Shown here: piece after piece, positions 39,878-47,392 of the stretch
Layout of the letters: each line of letters begins with the position of its first letter
How positions within the stretch are numbered: position 1 is the stretch's first letter
NCBI GenBank assembly: GCA_031425695.1
Contig: JANPJV010000010.1
Location: 1-64,000, forward strand
Length of the DNA stretch: 64,000 nt
DNA from: JANPJV01 sp031425695
Lineage (GTDB): Bacteria > Pseudomonadota > Gammaproteobacteria > Xanthomonadales > SZUA-5
Direction of reading: 5' to 3'
Made by a program: the position numbers and the translations under genes
The notes under the pieces: model-generated
Databases searched by the model: none
Seen by the model: only the letters and a program-made list of their open reading frames with translations
Told to the model about the DNA's origin: nothing

Positions 39878-39950
39878 TCCGTGCAGGAAAACCAATCACT
39901 GCACAAACGCAGGAATGGCACACTTCCGTGCACGGCGCGCTTCCGTGCAC
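39878..39950. promoter_or_regulatory. Three TCCGTGCA sites in the divergent promoter region
   Basis: TCCGTGCA occurs at 39878-39885, 39925-39932 and 39942-39949. The last two are part of the 11-bp direct repeat CTTCCGTGCAC, spaced 17 bp start to start. They lie between the divergent beta-helix and sigma-factor genes and could be binding sites for a regulator. Motif observation only. Confidence 0.35.
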
Positions 39951-39981
39951 ATCTCTTTTTCTCGAAGCCAGACGAAGCCAA

Positions 39982-40572
39982 GTGCTCCAGGTAAAGGAAG
40001 ACGACGATCTCGAACGCATGGCCGAGCTGCTCGGCAGCCTGGCGCCCGCAGGGCCCGAGGCGCTCGGGATCTGGATGCGCGAGGCACAGGCGGACCTGCG
40101 CCGGGTTGCGCACGCCGAGCGCATGTCCGTGCGTGCGGGCGAGACGCTGTCGACCACCGCGCTGGTCAACGAGGCGTATCTGCGCTTCGCCCAGGGCGGC
40201 TCGCGCTTCGTCGATCGCAAGCATTTCTTTGCCACCGCCGCCCGCGCGATGCGCCAGATCCTGGTCGACTACACGCGCGTGCAGCGCGCCCAGAAACGCG
40301 GCTCGGGCGTCGTGCACGAAGCCCTCGACGCGGTGCTCGAGCAGCCGTCGGATGCACCATTTGGGGTGGACCTGCTGATTCTCGATCGCGCGCTCGACGC
40401 CCTCGAGCAAGCGCTCCCGCGCGCCGCGCAAGTAGTGCAGCTGCGCTTTTTCGTGGGGCTCTCCGATCGTGAGGTTGGTGAGATCCTGGAGGTCGAGGAA
40501 AGCACCGTGCGTCGCGACTGGCTCAAGGCGCGCGGCTGGCTGTTCCTGCACCTCGGCGGCAGTCAGTACTGA
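39982..40572 (+). CDS. ECF-type RNA polymerase sigma factor (TIGR02999-like)
   Basis: 196 residues from a GTG at 39982; an ATG at 40018 is an alternative start. Region 2 is seen in AQADLRRVAHAERMSV, LSTTALVNEAYLRF and HFFATAARAMRQILVDYTR, which is diagnostic of the TIGR02999 subfamily. Region 4 is in LDALEQALPRAAQVVQLRFFVGLSDREVGEILEVEESTVRRDWLKARGWL. No anti-sigma factor gene is adjacent. Instead a Ser/Thr kinase follows, as in the sigma factor-kinase pairs known in Xanthomonas (EcfK/PknS), where phosphorylation activates the sigma factor. The divergent beta-helix gene is a candidate target. Confidence 0.88.
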   Translation: MLQVKEDDDLERMAELLGSLAPAGPEALGIWMREAQADLRRVAHAERMSVRAGETLSTTALVNEAYLRFAQGGSRFVDRKHFFATAARAMRQILVDYTRVQRAQKRGSGVVHEALDAVLEQPSDAPFGVDLLILDRALDALEQALPRAAQVVQLRFFVGLSDREVGEILEVEESTVRRDWLKARGWLFLHLGGSQY

Positions 40573-40575
40573 TAA

Positions 40576-40693
40576 GTCTGAAACGGTCCATCCTGGACCG
40601 TTCAGACGCGCTCTACAAAAAGTGTCATTTTGTTTCGCTTCATTTTCGCTGACGGGCGTCATCGAAAATGGTGGCACATCCGTGTGCCACGCC
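40576..40693 (+). ncRNA. Candidate structured RNA element, copy A
   Basis: About 118 bp between the sigma factor and the kinase, homologous to copy B at 48558. Hairpins: 40576-40607 (GTCTGA/TCAGAC plus ACGGTCC/GGACCGT); about 40615-40633 (ACAAAA/TTTTGT); 40642-40669 (ATTTTCG/CGAAAAT plus TGAC/GTCA); 40671-40690 (GTGGCACA/TGTGCCAC, loop TCCG). Positions that differ from copy B do so in complementary pairs. It could be a leader or intercistronic RNA controlling the kinase gene, or a palindromic repeat. Confidence 0.5.
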
Positions 40694-40717
40694 GGTTCCT
40701 TGCGTCCATGGGAATTC

Positions 40718-43342
40718 ATGTCAGTGACAGCGCCGCCGCCAGATCCGGAAAATCTAGAAGCTGCGGTGGACGCGCTGCTCGACCTGCCGGCGGCCGAACG
40801 CGAGCGCGCGCTCGCGCGCATCGCGGCCCAATCCCCGGGCCGTGCCGCCGAGCTCAAGCGCTGGCTCGGTGCGATCGATGCCTCAGCCGGCCTGCTCGAA
40901 AACGCCGCCGGTCCGTCGGGCGCGCTGGATCGACTGGGGCCCTGGCGGATCGGCGGACTGCTCGGCCGCGGCGGCAGTGGCGAGGTCTATCTCGGCCAGC
41001 GCAGCGATGGCGCGTTCGAGCGCAAGGTCGCGATCAAGCTGCTGCGCAGCGACCGCGATGCCGACTGGCGCATCACCGAAGAACGGCGCCTGCTGGCGCG
41101 GCTGGTCCACCCGCATATCGCCGGGCTGCTCGACGGTGGCATCGCCGCCGATGGCCGGCCGTACCTGGTCATCGAGTACATCGAGGGGCTCACCCTCGAT
41201 CGCTGGCTGAGCGAACGCAAGCCCGGCTTGAGCGTGCGCATGCGGGTATTCGCGGCGCTCGGGGAGGCGGTCGCCTACGCGCATGCCAACGGCGTCGTGC
41301 ACGCCGATCTCAAGCCCGCCAACGTGCTGATCACGGCCGACGACCAGCCCAAGCTGCTCGACTTTGGCATTGCACGGCTGCTCGATCACGGCGCCACGAA
41401 CGCGTCGGGCGGACGCATGCTGAGCCCGGAGTTTGCCGCGCCGGAGCAGTTTCTCGCCCAGGAGGCGACCCCGCAGACCGATGTCTACGCGCTCGGCCTG
41501 CTGCTCTACCTGCTGCTTACCGGGCGGCTGCCACAGGACACAGCCGGGCTGTCGGTGGCGCAACTGCGTAGTCTGCGGCTGAACCAGCCGGTGCCGCCAC
41601 CAAGCGCGCGGGCGACGCCCGCCCTGCTGCCGGCGAAGCGCCTCACCGGCGATCTCGACGCCATCGTCCTGCGCGCGCTCGCGCGGGAACCGACGCAGCG
41701 GTACCTCACTGTCGCCAGCCTGCTCGCTGACTTGCGGGCCTGGGCGAGTCACCATCCCGTGCGCGCCCGCGGCGGCGGGCGCGCCTACGTGGCCGCGCGC
41801 TGGTTGCGTCGCCATTGGCTCGCAGTCGCCCTTGCCATGGTTGCGACCAGCGCCCTGGTAGCGGGTGCCGGGGCCGCGCTGTGGCAGTCGCGTCAGGTCC
41901 GTGCCGCCCACCTGCACGCCGAGGCGATCCGCGACTTCCTGAGCGAGCTGATCGCGGCCAGCGATCTGCGCACGGTGCGCCAGCCCGCGAACGCAGTGCC
42001 GGCGTTGCTGCGCGCAGCAGTCGGCCGGATCGAGGCGCAGCCGCTCGGTCCCGAAGTCGACACCGAGATCCTGGTGCTGCTGGCGACTGCGCTGCTCTCG
42101 CACGAGCAGTACGCGGCGGCGGAACAGGCGCTGGCGCTGGCGGACGCGCGGGCCTCGGCAGTCCGCAGCGGCAAGTCCCTCGAAGTCGAGCGCGCCACGC
42201 TGCACGCAGAGCTCGCCCTGATCCCGCTCGACTTCGTCACCGCGCGCAAGGCCATCGATTCAGCACGCGCAGCCCTCGGCGATCGGCCCGAGCCCGAAGC
42301 ACTCAGCCTGATCGACGCACGCGTGCGTGTGCGGGAAGGCGATGTCGACCGCGCGCTCGGCATCCTCGAAACGCTGATCGCCGCGCGCGAACGCGACGCC
42401 GGCGCGCGCCACGTGCGTACGCTCGCGGCACGCCTGTGGAAGCTCGAAGCGCTGCGCATGGACCACCGCCGGGAAGCGGCGATCAGCTTCGGCGGGGCGC
42501 TGCTCAAGGACATCGAGGCCACGCTGCCCCCGGACCACGCATTGCTGCCGGCGGTGCTCAATCACCTCGGATTCGCGCATTTCGATCTCTACGAGGGGCA
42601 GCGCCATCCGCAGGGACTCGACCAGGCGCAGGCGGCCTTCGAGCGCGCGCTCGGCATTGCCCGCAAGCTCTACGGGGAAGGCAGCCTCGCCAGCATCAAT
42701 GCGCGCGACGGGCTGGCGATGCTGCTGCACAACCGCGGCGATGCCGCGGGACATATCGCGCAACTCACGCAGATCGAGGCCGCCGAAAGTGCCCTGTTCG
42801 GGCGCGCCTCGCTGCGTCCGTGGCTGACGCGCTTCCATATGGGTTTCTCACGCTACCTCAGCGGCGAGCGCGAACAGGGCGAGCGCGACATCCTCGCGGC
42901 CGAAGCCGCTGTGGAGCGCACCGGCTCGCCCAAGGAGCTCGCCGTCATTCGCCAGCAGTGGGCGCTCCTGCTGCTGCGGGAGGGCCAGTCCGAGCGCGGG
43001 CTCGCCGCGGCCGAGCGCGCACTGGTGGCGCTCGGCGCGCTCAAGTCCGGCAGCGAGGCGATGCGCGCGTCCCTGCACCGGGCGCGAGCGCGGGCACTGG
43101 CTAACGCGGGCGATCACGCCGCGGCGTTGAAGGCAGCCGGTCTTGCCGTTGCAAGCGCGCTCTCGCTGGCCAAGGACCAGCCCGACGAGCTACGGTTTTC
43201 GCTTCAACACCGCATGCGCGCCGAGCTCGCGCTGGGCGACCTGGAGTCAGCCAGGCGGACACTCGCCGAGCTGAAAGCGCTGCCAGTGGGCAGCGAGGAG
43301 GGCGAGAAGGTGACGGCCAAGCTGGCGGAGCAGCTCTTGTAG
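40718..43342 (+). CDS. Transmembrane Ser/Thr protein kinase with TPR-like extracytoplasmic domain
   Basis: 874 residues from the ATG at 40718; the frame is open upstream but that part runs across the RNA element. The kinase domain (about 75-345) has the Gly loop LGRGGSGEVYLG, Lys107 in VAIKLL, DFG (215-217) and APEQ. The catalytic loop reads HADLKPAN, with Ala in place of the usual Arg of HRD, so this is a non-RD kinase. A membrane helix (about 366-389) leads to ~480 helical residues resembling TPR arrays, presumably periplasmic. It likely phosphorylates the adjacent sigma factor in response to an envelope signal; that is inference from known pairs. Confidence 0.88.
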   Translation: MSVTAPPPDPENLEAAVDALLDLPAAERERALARIAAQSPGRAAELKRWLGAIDASAGLLENAAGPSGALDRLGPWRIGGLLGRGGSGEVYLGQRSDGAFERKVAIKLLRSDRDADWRITEERRLLARLVHPHIAGLLDGGIAADGRPYLVIEYIEGLTLDRWLSERKPGLSVRMRVFAALGEAVAYAHANGVVHADLKPANVLITADDQPKLLDFGIARLLDHGATNASGGRMLSPEFAAPEQFLAQEATPQTDVYALGLLLYLLLTGRLPQDTAGLSVAQLRSLRLNQPVPPPSARATPALLPAKRLTGDLDAIVLRALAREPTQRYLTVASLLADLRAWASHHPVRARGGGRAYVAARWLRRHWLAVALAMVATSALVAGAGAALWQSRQVRAAHLHAEAIRDFLSELIAASDLRTVRQPANAVPALLRAAVGRIEAQPLGPEVDTEILVLLATALLSHEQYAAAEQALALADARASAVRSGKSLEVERATLHAELALIPLDFVTARKAIDSARAALGDRPEPEALSLIDARVRVREGDVDRALGILETLIAARERDAGARHVRTLAARLWKLEALRMDHRREAAISFGGALLKDIEATLPPDHALLPAVLNHLGFAHFDLYEGQRHPQGLDQAQAAFERALGIARKLYGEGSLASINARDGLAMLLHNRGDAAGHIAQLTQIEAAESALFGRASLRPWLTRFHMGFSRYLSGEREQGERDILAAEAAVERTGSPKELAVIRQQWALLLLREGQSERGLAAAERALVALGALKSGSEAMRASLHRARARALANAGDHAAALKAAGLAVASALSLAKDQPDELRFSLQHRMRAELALGDLESARRTLAELKALPVGSEEGEKVTAKLAEQLL

Positions 43343-43418
43343 CCTGGGTAAGCCGCAGGCCCACCCGGGGATAGGCTCGCGCCACCATTCCCGGGTGCGC
43401 TGCGCTTACCCGGGCTAC
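43339..43418. repeat. Inverted repeat, GTAGCCCGGGTAAGC family
   Basis: Left arm GTAGCCTGGGTAAGCCGCAG with GCCCACCCGGG; right arm CCCGGGTGCGCTGCGCTTAC with CCGGGCTAC. The TAG in the left tip (43340-43342) is the stop codon of the kinase gene. This word family is widespread in proteobacteria. A half element with AACCAACAACC words follows at 43456-43488. Confidence 0.75.
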
Positions 43419-43489
43419 AAGAGCTGGCTCTCGGAGATGAGCCGACGCGTCTTTTCCAACACCAATAACCAACAACCAACAACCAGCTC

Positions 43490-44377
43490 TTACACCGGCT
43501 CCGCGATCACGAACTCGATCAGCTCGCGCAGCAACGGGTCGTGTTCCCACTCCTCGCGCACGAAGACACCGGAGGCGATCGGCTGCAGCGGTTCACGCAG
43601 CGGGATCGCGACGACCTTGCGATCGCGCGTGACCCGGCCCGAAGGCAGCAATGGCAACACGGCGATGCCGAGCTCGGCCTCGACCATCTGCACGATCAGC
43701 GCGGTGGTGGTCGCCTGCAACGCGATCGCAGGCTGCAGCCCGGCGCGGTGGAAGGCTTCGAGCAGATGCTGGCGCCCGGTGGAGCCCGCTTCGAAGACGA
43801 TCAAGGGCTCCGCCCCGAGCTCCTCGATGGCGACCTCGGAACGCCCCGCAAATGCGTGCGTCGCCGGCACCACCAGCGCCCAATCCATCGCGAACCAGTG
43901 GCGGTAGCGCAGGCCCTCGGGAAATTCCAGCGGCGCGCAGAAGCCGACTCCACAACTGCTGTCCTGCAGAAGCGCGGACAGGATCTGCACCTCGGTGCGC
44001 ACCGACAGCTTGAGCTGCACGCCTGGATGCCGCGCGCGGAATTGGCGCAGGCGATCGATGAGCAGGAAGCTCGCCAGGTAATGGCTGCAGATCACCCGCA
44101 GCTCGCGCCCGAGGCCGGGATGGCGAAACATGCCGCCCAGCCGTTCTGCATCCGCGAGCATCACGCGCGCACGCGGCAGGAAGCGCCTGCCCTCCAGGGT
44201 CAGCGCCACGCTGTCGGCGTCACCGGAGCTGAGCAGGTCGACACCGAGCTCGGTCGCCAGTGCGCGCACGGTCGCCCGCAAATCACTCAGGCGCCGGTCC
44301 GAGCGCCGCGCGGCCAGGCTCCAGCTGCCGGCATCGACCACATCGACCAGCGTCTGCACGGCGAGACAGTTGAGCAT
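43490..44377 (-). CDS. LysR-family transcriptional regulator
   Basis: 295 residues. The N-terminal winged-helix segment (FVDVVDAGSWSLAARR equivalent, here LVDVVDAGSWSLAARRSDRRLSDLR) is shorter and more divergent than usual, but VALTLEGRRFLPRARVMLADAERL and the two-lobed effector domain (ELRVICSHYLASFLLIDRLRQFRARHPGVQL, then VEAELGIAVLPLLPSGRV) are clearly LysR. It lies downstream of the alcohol dehydrogenase on the same strand, with an ATCYGCAGATT repeat between them. The target and inducer are unknown. Confidence 0.85.
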   Translation of the reverse strand: MLNCLAVQTLVDVVDAGSWSLAARRSDRRLSDLRATVRALATELGVDLLSSGDADSVALTLEGRRFLPRARVMLADAERLGGMFRHPGLGRELRVICSHYLASFLLIDRLRQFRARHPGVQLKLSVRTEVQILSALLQDSSCGVGFCAPLEFPEGLRYRHWFAMDWALVVPATHAFAGRSEVAIEELGAEPLIVFEAGSTGRQHLLEAFHRAGLQPAIALQATTTALIVQMVEAELGIAVLPLLPSGRVTRDRKVVAIPLREPLQPIASGVFVREEWEHDPLLRELIEFVIAEPV

Positions 44378-44396
44378 CAGGTTGGTGTTCCAGAGC

Positions 44397-44538
44397 CAAG
44401 AGCATTTTCATCCACAGATTGCGCCGATTTCCGCAGATTTAGGAGCGTGTAGCTGGCCGGTGTCTGGTCTGGCCCATCGACCCGGGTGCCTCGAACCAAT
44501 CTGCGCAAATCTGCGCAATCTGCGGAAAAAATGCTCTG
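44397..44538. repeat. Inverted repeat of the ATCYGCAGATT family
   Basis: Left arm AAGAGCATTTTCATCCACAG with ATTGCGCCGATTTCCGCAGA (44397-44440). Right arm CAATCTGCGCAAATCTGCGC, AATCTGCGG, then AAATGCTCT (about 44498-44537). The ~55-bp centre has no evident structure. It lies between the dehydrogenase and LysR genes. Confidence 0.65.
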
Positions 44539-44568
44539 CTTTTTCAAAGCTTCGATGGCCGCACCCGT

Positions 44569-45645
44569 TCAAAAATCGCGATGCAGCATCATCCGATAGC
44601 GTACCTCGCCGGAGCACAAGCGCTCGCACGCTTCGTTCAAGCGCTTCATCGGCAGGTGTTCGACCTGGGGCGCGATGCCATGGCGTGCGCAGAAGGCCAG
44701 CATGCGCTGCACTTCGTCCGGCCGGCCTAGCGGCGAAGAGGAGATCTGCAGCGCACGCGGGATCAGCTCGGCCGGGATCACCGGCGCACCTTCGCAACCG
44801 ATGCCGAGCAGATGCATGCGCCCGTGCGCGCCCAGCATCGACAGCAGCTCGCGCCACGGCAGCGCCGCCGCCGTGGTGATCAGGATGCAGTCGAGCGCTC
44901 CCACCAGCTTCAGGTCCGCGGCCGAGGCGCTCGTCAACATGGCCCGATGTGCGCCGAGCGCGAGCGCGTCCACCGCCTGCGCCTCATTGCGCACCAGCGC
45001 CACCACCTCGCAGCCGAACGCGCGCAGAAAGCGCACCGCGAGGTGCCCCAGGCCACCGACGCCGACCACGCCGACACGATGGGTCGCATGCACATGGCGG
45101 GCGATCGGGGCGAACGCAGTGATGCCGGCGCAGAACAGCGAGCCGGCGGTCCGCGGATCGAGCGCGGCCGGCAGCGCCAGCGCCCACGCCCAATGACAGC
45201 GCGCGCGTTCGGCAAAGCCGCCGTGACCGTCAATCAGCAGTCGCTGCAGCGCATCGCAATGATTGAGATCACCGCGCCGGCAGGCAGTGCACACCATGCA
45301 GCTGCGCCGGTACCAGCCCACGCCGACGCGCTGGCCGAGCTCGAGCCCGAGCGCACCGCGGCCGAGCGCAGCCACACGACCGACGATCTCGTGCCCGGCC
45401 ACCAGCGGGAACGGGCTGCGTCCCCAATCGTTGCGCCACATCGCGAGATCCGAATGGCACAACCCGCACGCCTCGACCTCGATCTCGATCTCGTCGGGCG
45501 CCAGCTGCGGCCATTCGAGCTCGATCGGCTCGAAGGCCCGCCCCGGTGCCATGGCCGCATACGCCCGTATCCGCCGCCCGACCGCTGCCGCCGGCAGCTC
45601 CAGCTCTTCGCTCTCGTGGGGTCCGGGGGAGAGGATCAGGCTCAT
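44569..45645 (-). CDS. Zinc-dependent alcohol dehydrogenase, CAD/YahK type
   Basis: 358 residues. CGLCHSDLAMWRNDWG and VAGHEIVG supply the catalytic zinc ligands. CMVCTACRRGDLNHC is the four-Cys structural zinc lobe. GVVGVGGLGHLAVRFLRAFGCEV is the NAD(P)-binding Rossmann motif. The arrangement is that of cinnamyl-alcohol-dehydrogenase-like enzymes, NADPH-dependent aldehyde reductases. The ATG at 45645 is preferred over an in-frame GTG 12 bases upstream, though neither has a strong SD. The adjoining LysR gene may regulate it. Confidence 0.9.
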   Translation of the reverse strand: MSLILSPGPHESEELELPAAAVGRRIRAYAAMAPGRAFEPIELEWPQLAPDEIEIEVEACGLCHSDLAMWRNDWGRSPFPLVAGHEIVGRVAALGRGALGLELGQRVGVGWYRRSCMVCTACRRGDLNHCDALQRLLIDGHGGFAERARCHWAWALALPAALDPRTAGSLFCAGITAFAPIARHVHATHRVGVVGVGGLGHLAVRFLRAFGCEVVALVRNEAQAVDALALGAHRAMLTSASAADLKLVGALDCILITTAAALPWRELLSMLGAHGRMHLLGIGCEGAPVIPAELIPRALQISSSPLGRPDEVQRMLAFCARHGIAPQVEHLPMKRLNEACERLCSGEVRYRMMLHRDF

Positions 45646-45711
45646 GGCGGCGTTCACGCTGTGGGTTCAGCGATCAAGAACGCAGGAAGGCAGCGATTCC
45701 GTGCAGCTCTT

Positions 45712-45737
45712 CGTGGGAGCGGCCATGGCCGCGATGC
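45712..45737. repeat. REP-like palindrome, left flank of the toxin-antitoxin pair
   Basis: CGTGGGAGCGGCCATGGCCG then CGATGC. The core GCGGCCATGGCCGC is a perfect palindrome. The same unit occurs on the other side of the vapBC pair at 46547-46571. It resembles the GTGGGAGCGG-type REP sequences of pseudomonads and xanthomonads. Confidence 0.6.
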
Positions 45738-45815
45738 TTCTGCCGTGCTTTGCTGGGCCCGTCTCATCTGAAACCCATGAGCAAAGCTCCGCGACGTTTG
45801 CGCCAACCGCTGCCG

Positions 45816-46211
45816 TCAGGCCAGCAGTTTCATCCCCGCGTGCTTCACTGCTCCAACATCAAAAGAAAGCGTACTTTCGCAACCTGCAGCCGCCCCCGCG
45901 CGCTCGATCAGGCAATCAGCGAAATCCGCCTTCCCGGCTTTGAACTGGCGATTTGCCTGCGCAATATGATCAGCCCGGTCCACTACCAATTCCCGGGTCT
46001 GCAGCAGAGCATCCAAGGCGGCGGCAATCTGCTCCCGGCTGAGGGAATAACAGGATGCCAATACCCAGACGAGCTCGACGATCGTCACTTGCGAGACGAA
46101 CCCGGGATCTTGGGCCTGCAGCGCCTCCAGCAAACGAGTAGCGATACGCGCTTGCCTCGGATCGTCCTGCATGATGTAGCGCACCAGCACGTTGGTATCG
46201 AGGCCGATCAC
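45816..46211 (-). CDS. vapC: PIN-domain toxin, VapC type
   Basis: 131 residues. MIGLDTNVLVRYIMQDD carries the first acidic residue of the PIN nuclease; VSQVTIVELVWVL the conserved Glu; DFADCLI and LSFDVGAVKHAG the later acidic positions. VapC toxins are Mg2+-dependent RNases that cut specific tRNAs or rRNA unless held by their antitoxin. The gene lies 46 bp after the AbrB-type antitoxin, in the order antitoxin then toxin. All catalytic acids appear intact. Confidence 0.88.
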   Translation of the reverse strand: MIGLDTNVLVRYIMQDDPRQARIATRLLEALQAQDPGFVSQVTIVELVWVLASCYSLSREQIAAALDALLQTRELVVDRADHIAQANRQFKAGKADFADCLIERAGAAAGCESTLSFDVGAVKHAGMKLLA

Positions 46212-46257
46212 GGCGACGGAATTCCAAGCCGGTTGCCTCGACTGCCCGGACGGCCTG

Positions 46258-46500
46258 TCACTTTGCTTTCGCCGCTGCGGCGGCGATTGCAGAGTTCATT
46301 TCGTCGATTGAAATGGTGCGCGCGGGTGTACCAAACATGCCTTTCAATGCACTGATCGAACTCACTGCGGCGATCACCTCGAAGCGCCCGGCAGCTACCT
46401 GCACGAATTCGACCCGATCCCCCGTGTCCAGCTGCATTGCCCGACGGACATCGACTGGGATCGTAATCTGCCCCTTGCTCGTCAACGTGGCGGTGGACAT
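46258..46500 (-). CDS. vapB: AbrB/MazE-type antitoxin partner of the PIN toxin
   Basis: 80 residues from an ATG with a strong SD (AAGGAGGTTCTG). MSTATLTSKGQITIPVDVRRA is the classic swapped-hairpin DNA-binding motif (AbrB/SpoVT type), followed by LDTGDRVEFVQVAAGRFEV. The C-terminal tail (SISALKGMFGTPARTISIDEMN, then Ala/Lys repeats) should wrap the toxin. It probably represses its own promoter through the palindrome at 46507-46528, which overlaps the SD. Confidence 0.9.
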   Translation of the reverse strand: MSTATLTSKGQITIPVDVRRAMQLDTGDRVEFVQVAAGRFEVIAAVSSISALKGMFGTPARTISIDEMNSAIAAAAAKAK

Positions 46501-46506
46501 CAGAAC

Positions 46507-46528
46507 CTCCTTACTATGAGGTAAGGAG
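46507..46528 (-). promoter_or_regulatory. Perfect 8-bp inverted repeat over the vapB ribosome-binding site
   Basis: CTCCTTAC and GTAAGGAG are separated by six bases. On the coding strand the 3' half contains the Shine-Dalgarno AAGGAG. It is placed for an autorepressor operator, or for an RNA hairpin that hides the SD. Confidence 0.5.
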
Positions 46529-46540
46529 TATAGCGCGCAG

Positions 46541-46632
46541 CTTGTCGTGCGAGCGGCCATGGCCGCGATGCTCTAGTTTGGATTTCAAGTCTTTAAAAAA
46601 CCGAGCAGAAGCGCGCAGCCATGGCTGCTTCC
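46541..46632. repeat. REP-like inverted repeat, right flank of the toxin-antitoxin pair
   Basis: GAGCGGCCATGGCCGCGATG (46551-46570) and an inverted partner GCGCGCAGCCATGGCTGCTT (46611-46630) surround a region containing TTTAAAAAACC. Outer words GCGCGCAGCTTGTCG and CTTCCACAAG also pair loosely. It ends shortly before the stop codon of the carboxylesterase gene. Confidence 0.55.
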
Positions 46633-46641
46633 ACAAGACCC

Positions 46642-47310
46642 TTAGCCCAACCGCTCGCCCAGCCACTTCGAAATATCCCGGATCTCCTCGGCGCAGACCG
46701 AGTGGGGCATCGGATAGCTTTTCCATTCGACCGAATTGCCGAGCGCGCGGATCCAGTCGCGGCTCATGAGGCCGAGCGCCTCGGGGACCACCGGGTCGAA
46801 GCGCCCGTGCGCCATGAAGATCGGCACGGAGCGGCTCTCGGCCGCGGCCTCCTCGGGAAAGGTGGTGTTGAGCGGCAGATAGGTCGAGAGCGCGATCAGC
46901 CCGAGCAAGGGTACGGGCTGGCGCAGCCCGGCGGCGAGCGTGATCGCCCCGCCTTGCGAGAATCCAGCCAGGATGATCCGGCCCGGTGGTGTCCCACGCT
47001 CGCCCTCCCGCGCGATCAGCGCGTTGATGCCCGCGATCGACGCCCGCACGCCGACCGCATCCTGCTTGGAAGCGATGTCGACGCCGCCGATGTCGTACCA
47101 GCCGCGCATGCGCATGCCGCCATTGACCGTGATCGCCCGCATCGGCGCGTTCGGAAACAAGAACCGCAAAGGCGCCCAGCTCTTCGGCACCAGCTCCGGC
47201 ACGATCGGCTCGAAGTCATGCCCATCCGCACCCAGCCCATGCAGCCAGATCACCGTGTGCTTCGGATTCGGGCCAGTTTCGAGTTCGATGCAATCGAGCA
47301 ATGCAGTCAC
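46642..47310 (-). CDS. Carboxylesterase/phospholipase family hydrolase
   Basis: 222 residues from a GTG start. HTVIWLHGLGADGHDF, LFPNAPMRAITVNGG, MRGWYDI, the nucleophile elbow GFSQGG (Ser118), HGRFDPVVP (Asp about 172) and MPHSVC (His about 204) form the complete triad of the AB-hydrolase_2 (carboxylesterase EstB-like) family. These are cytoplasmic short-chain esterases or acyl-protein/lysophospholipid hydrolases. Full length, no signal peptide. Confidence 0.92.
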   Translation of the reverse strand: MTALLDCIELETGPNPKHTVIWLHGLGADGHDFEPIVPELVPKSWAPLRFLFPNAPMRAITVNGGMRMRGWYDIGGVDIASKQDAVGVRASIAGINALIAREGERGTPPGRIILAGFSQGGAITLAAGLRQPVPLLGLIALSTYLPLNTTFPEEAAAESRSVPIFMAHGRFDPVVPEALGLMSRDWIRALGNSVEWKSYPMPHSVCAEEIRDISKWLGERLG

Positions 47311-47392
47311 AGTCCACGTCCATCCGCCAGCGAGGCCGCGATGATATGGGCAAGTCGTCGCGGTGGCGTGGAAGGCGAAAGCGAGAGCAAGG

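Noticed and set aside
40469..40717. Upstream extension of the first kinase's reading frame
   Set aside because: It overlaps the end of the sigma factor and the structured element and encodes no conserved sequence. The ATG at 40718 opens the recognisable N-terminus.
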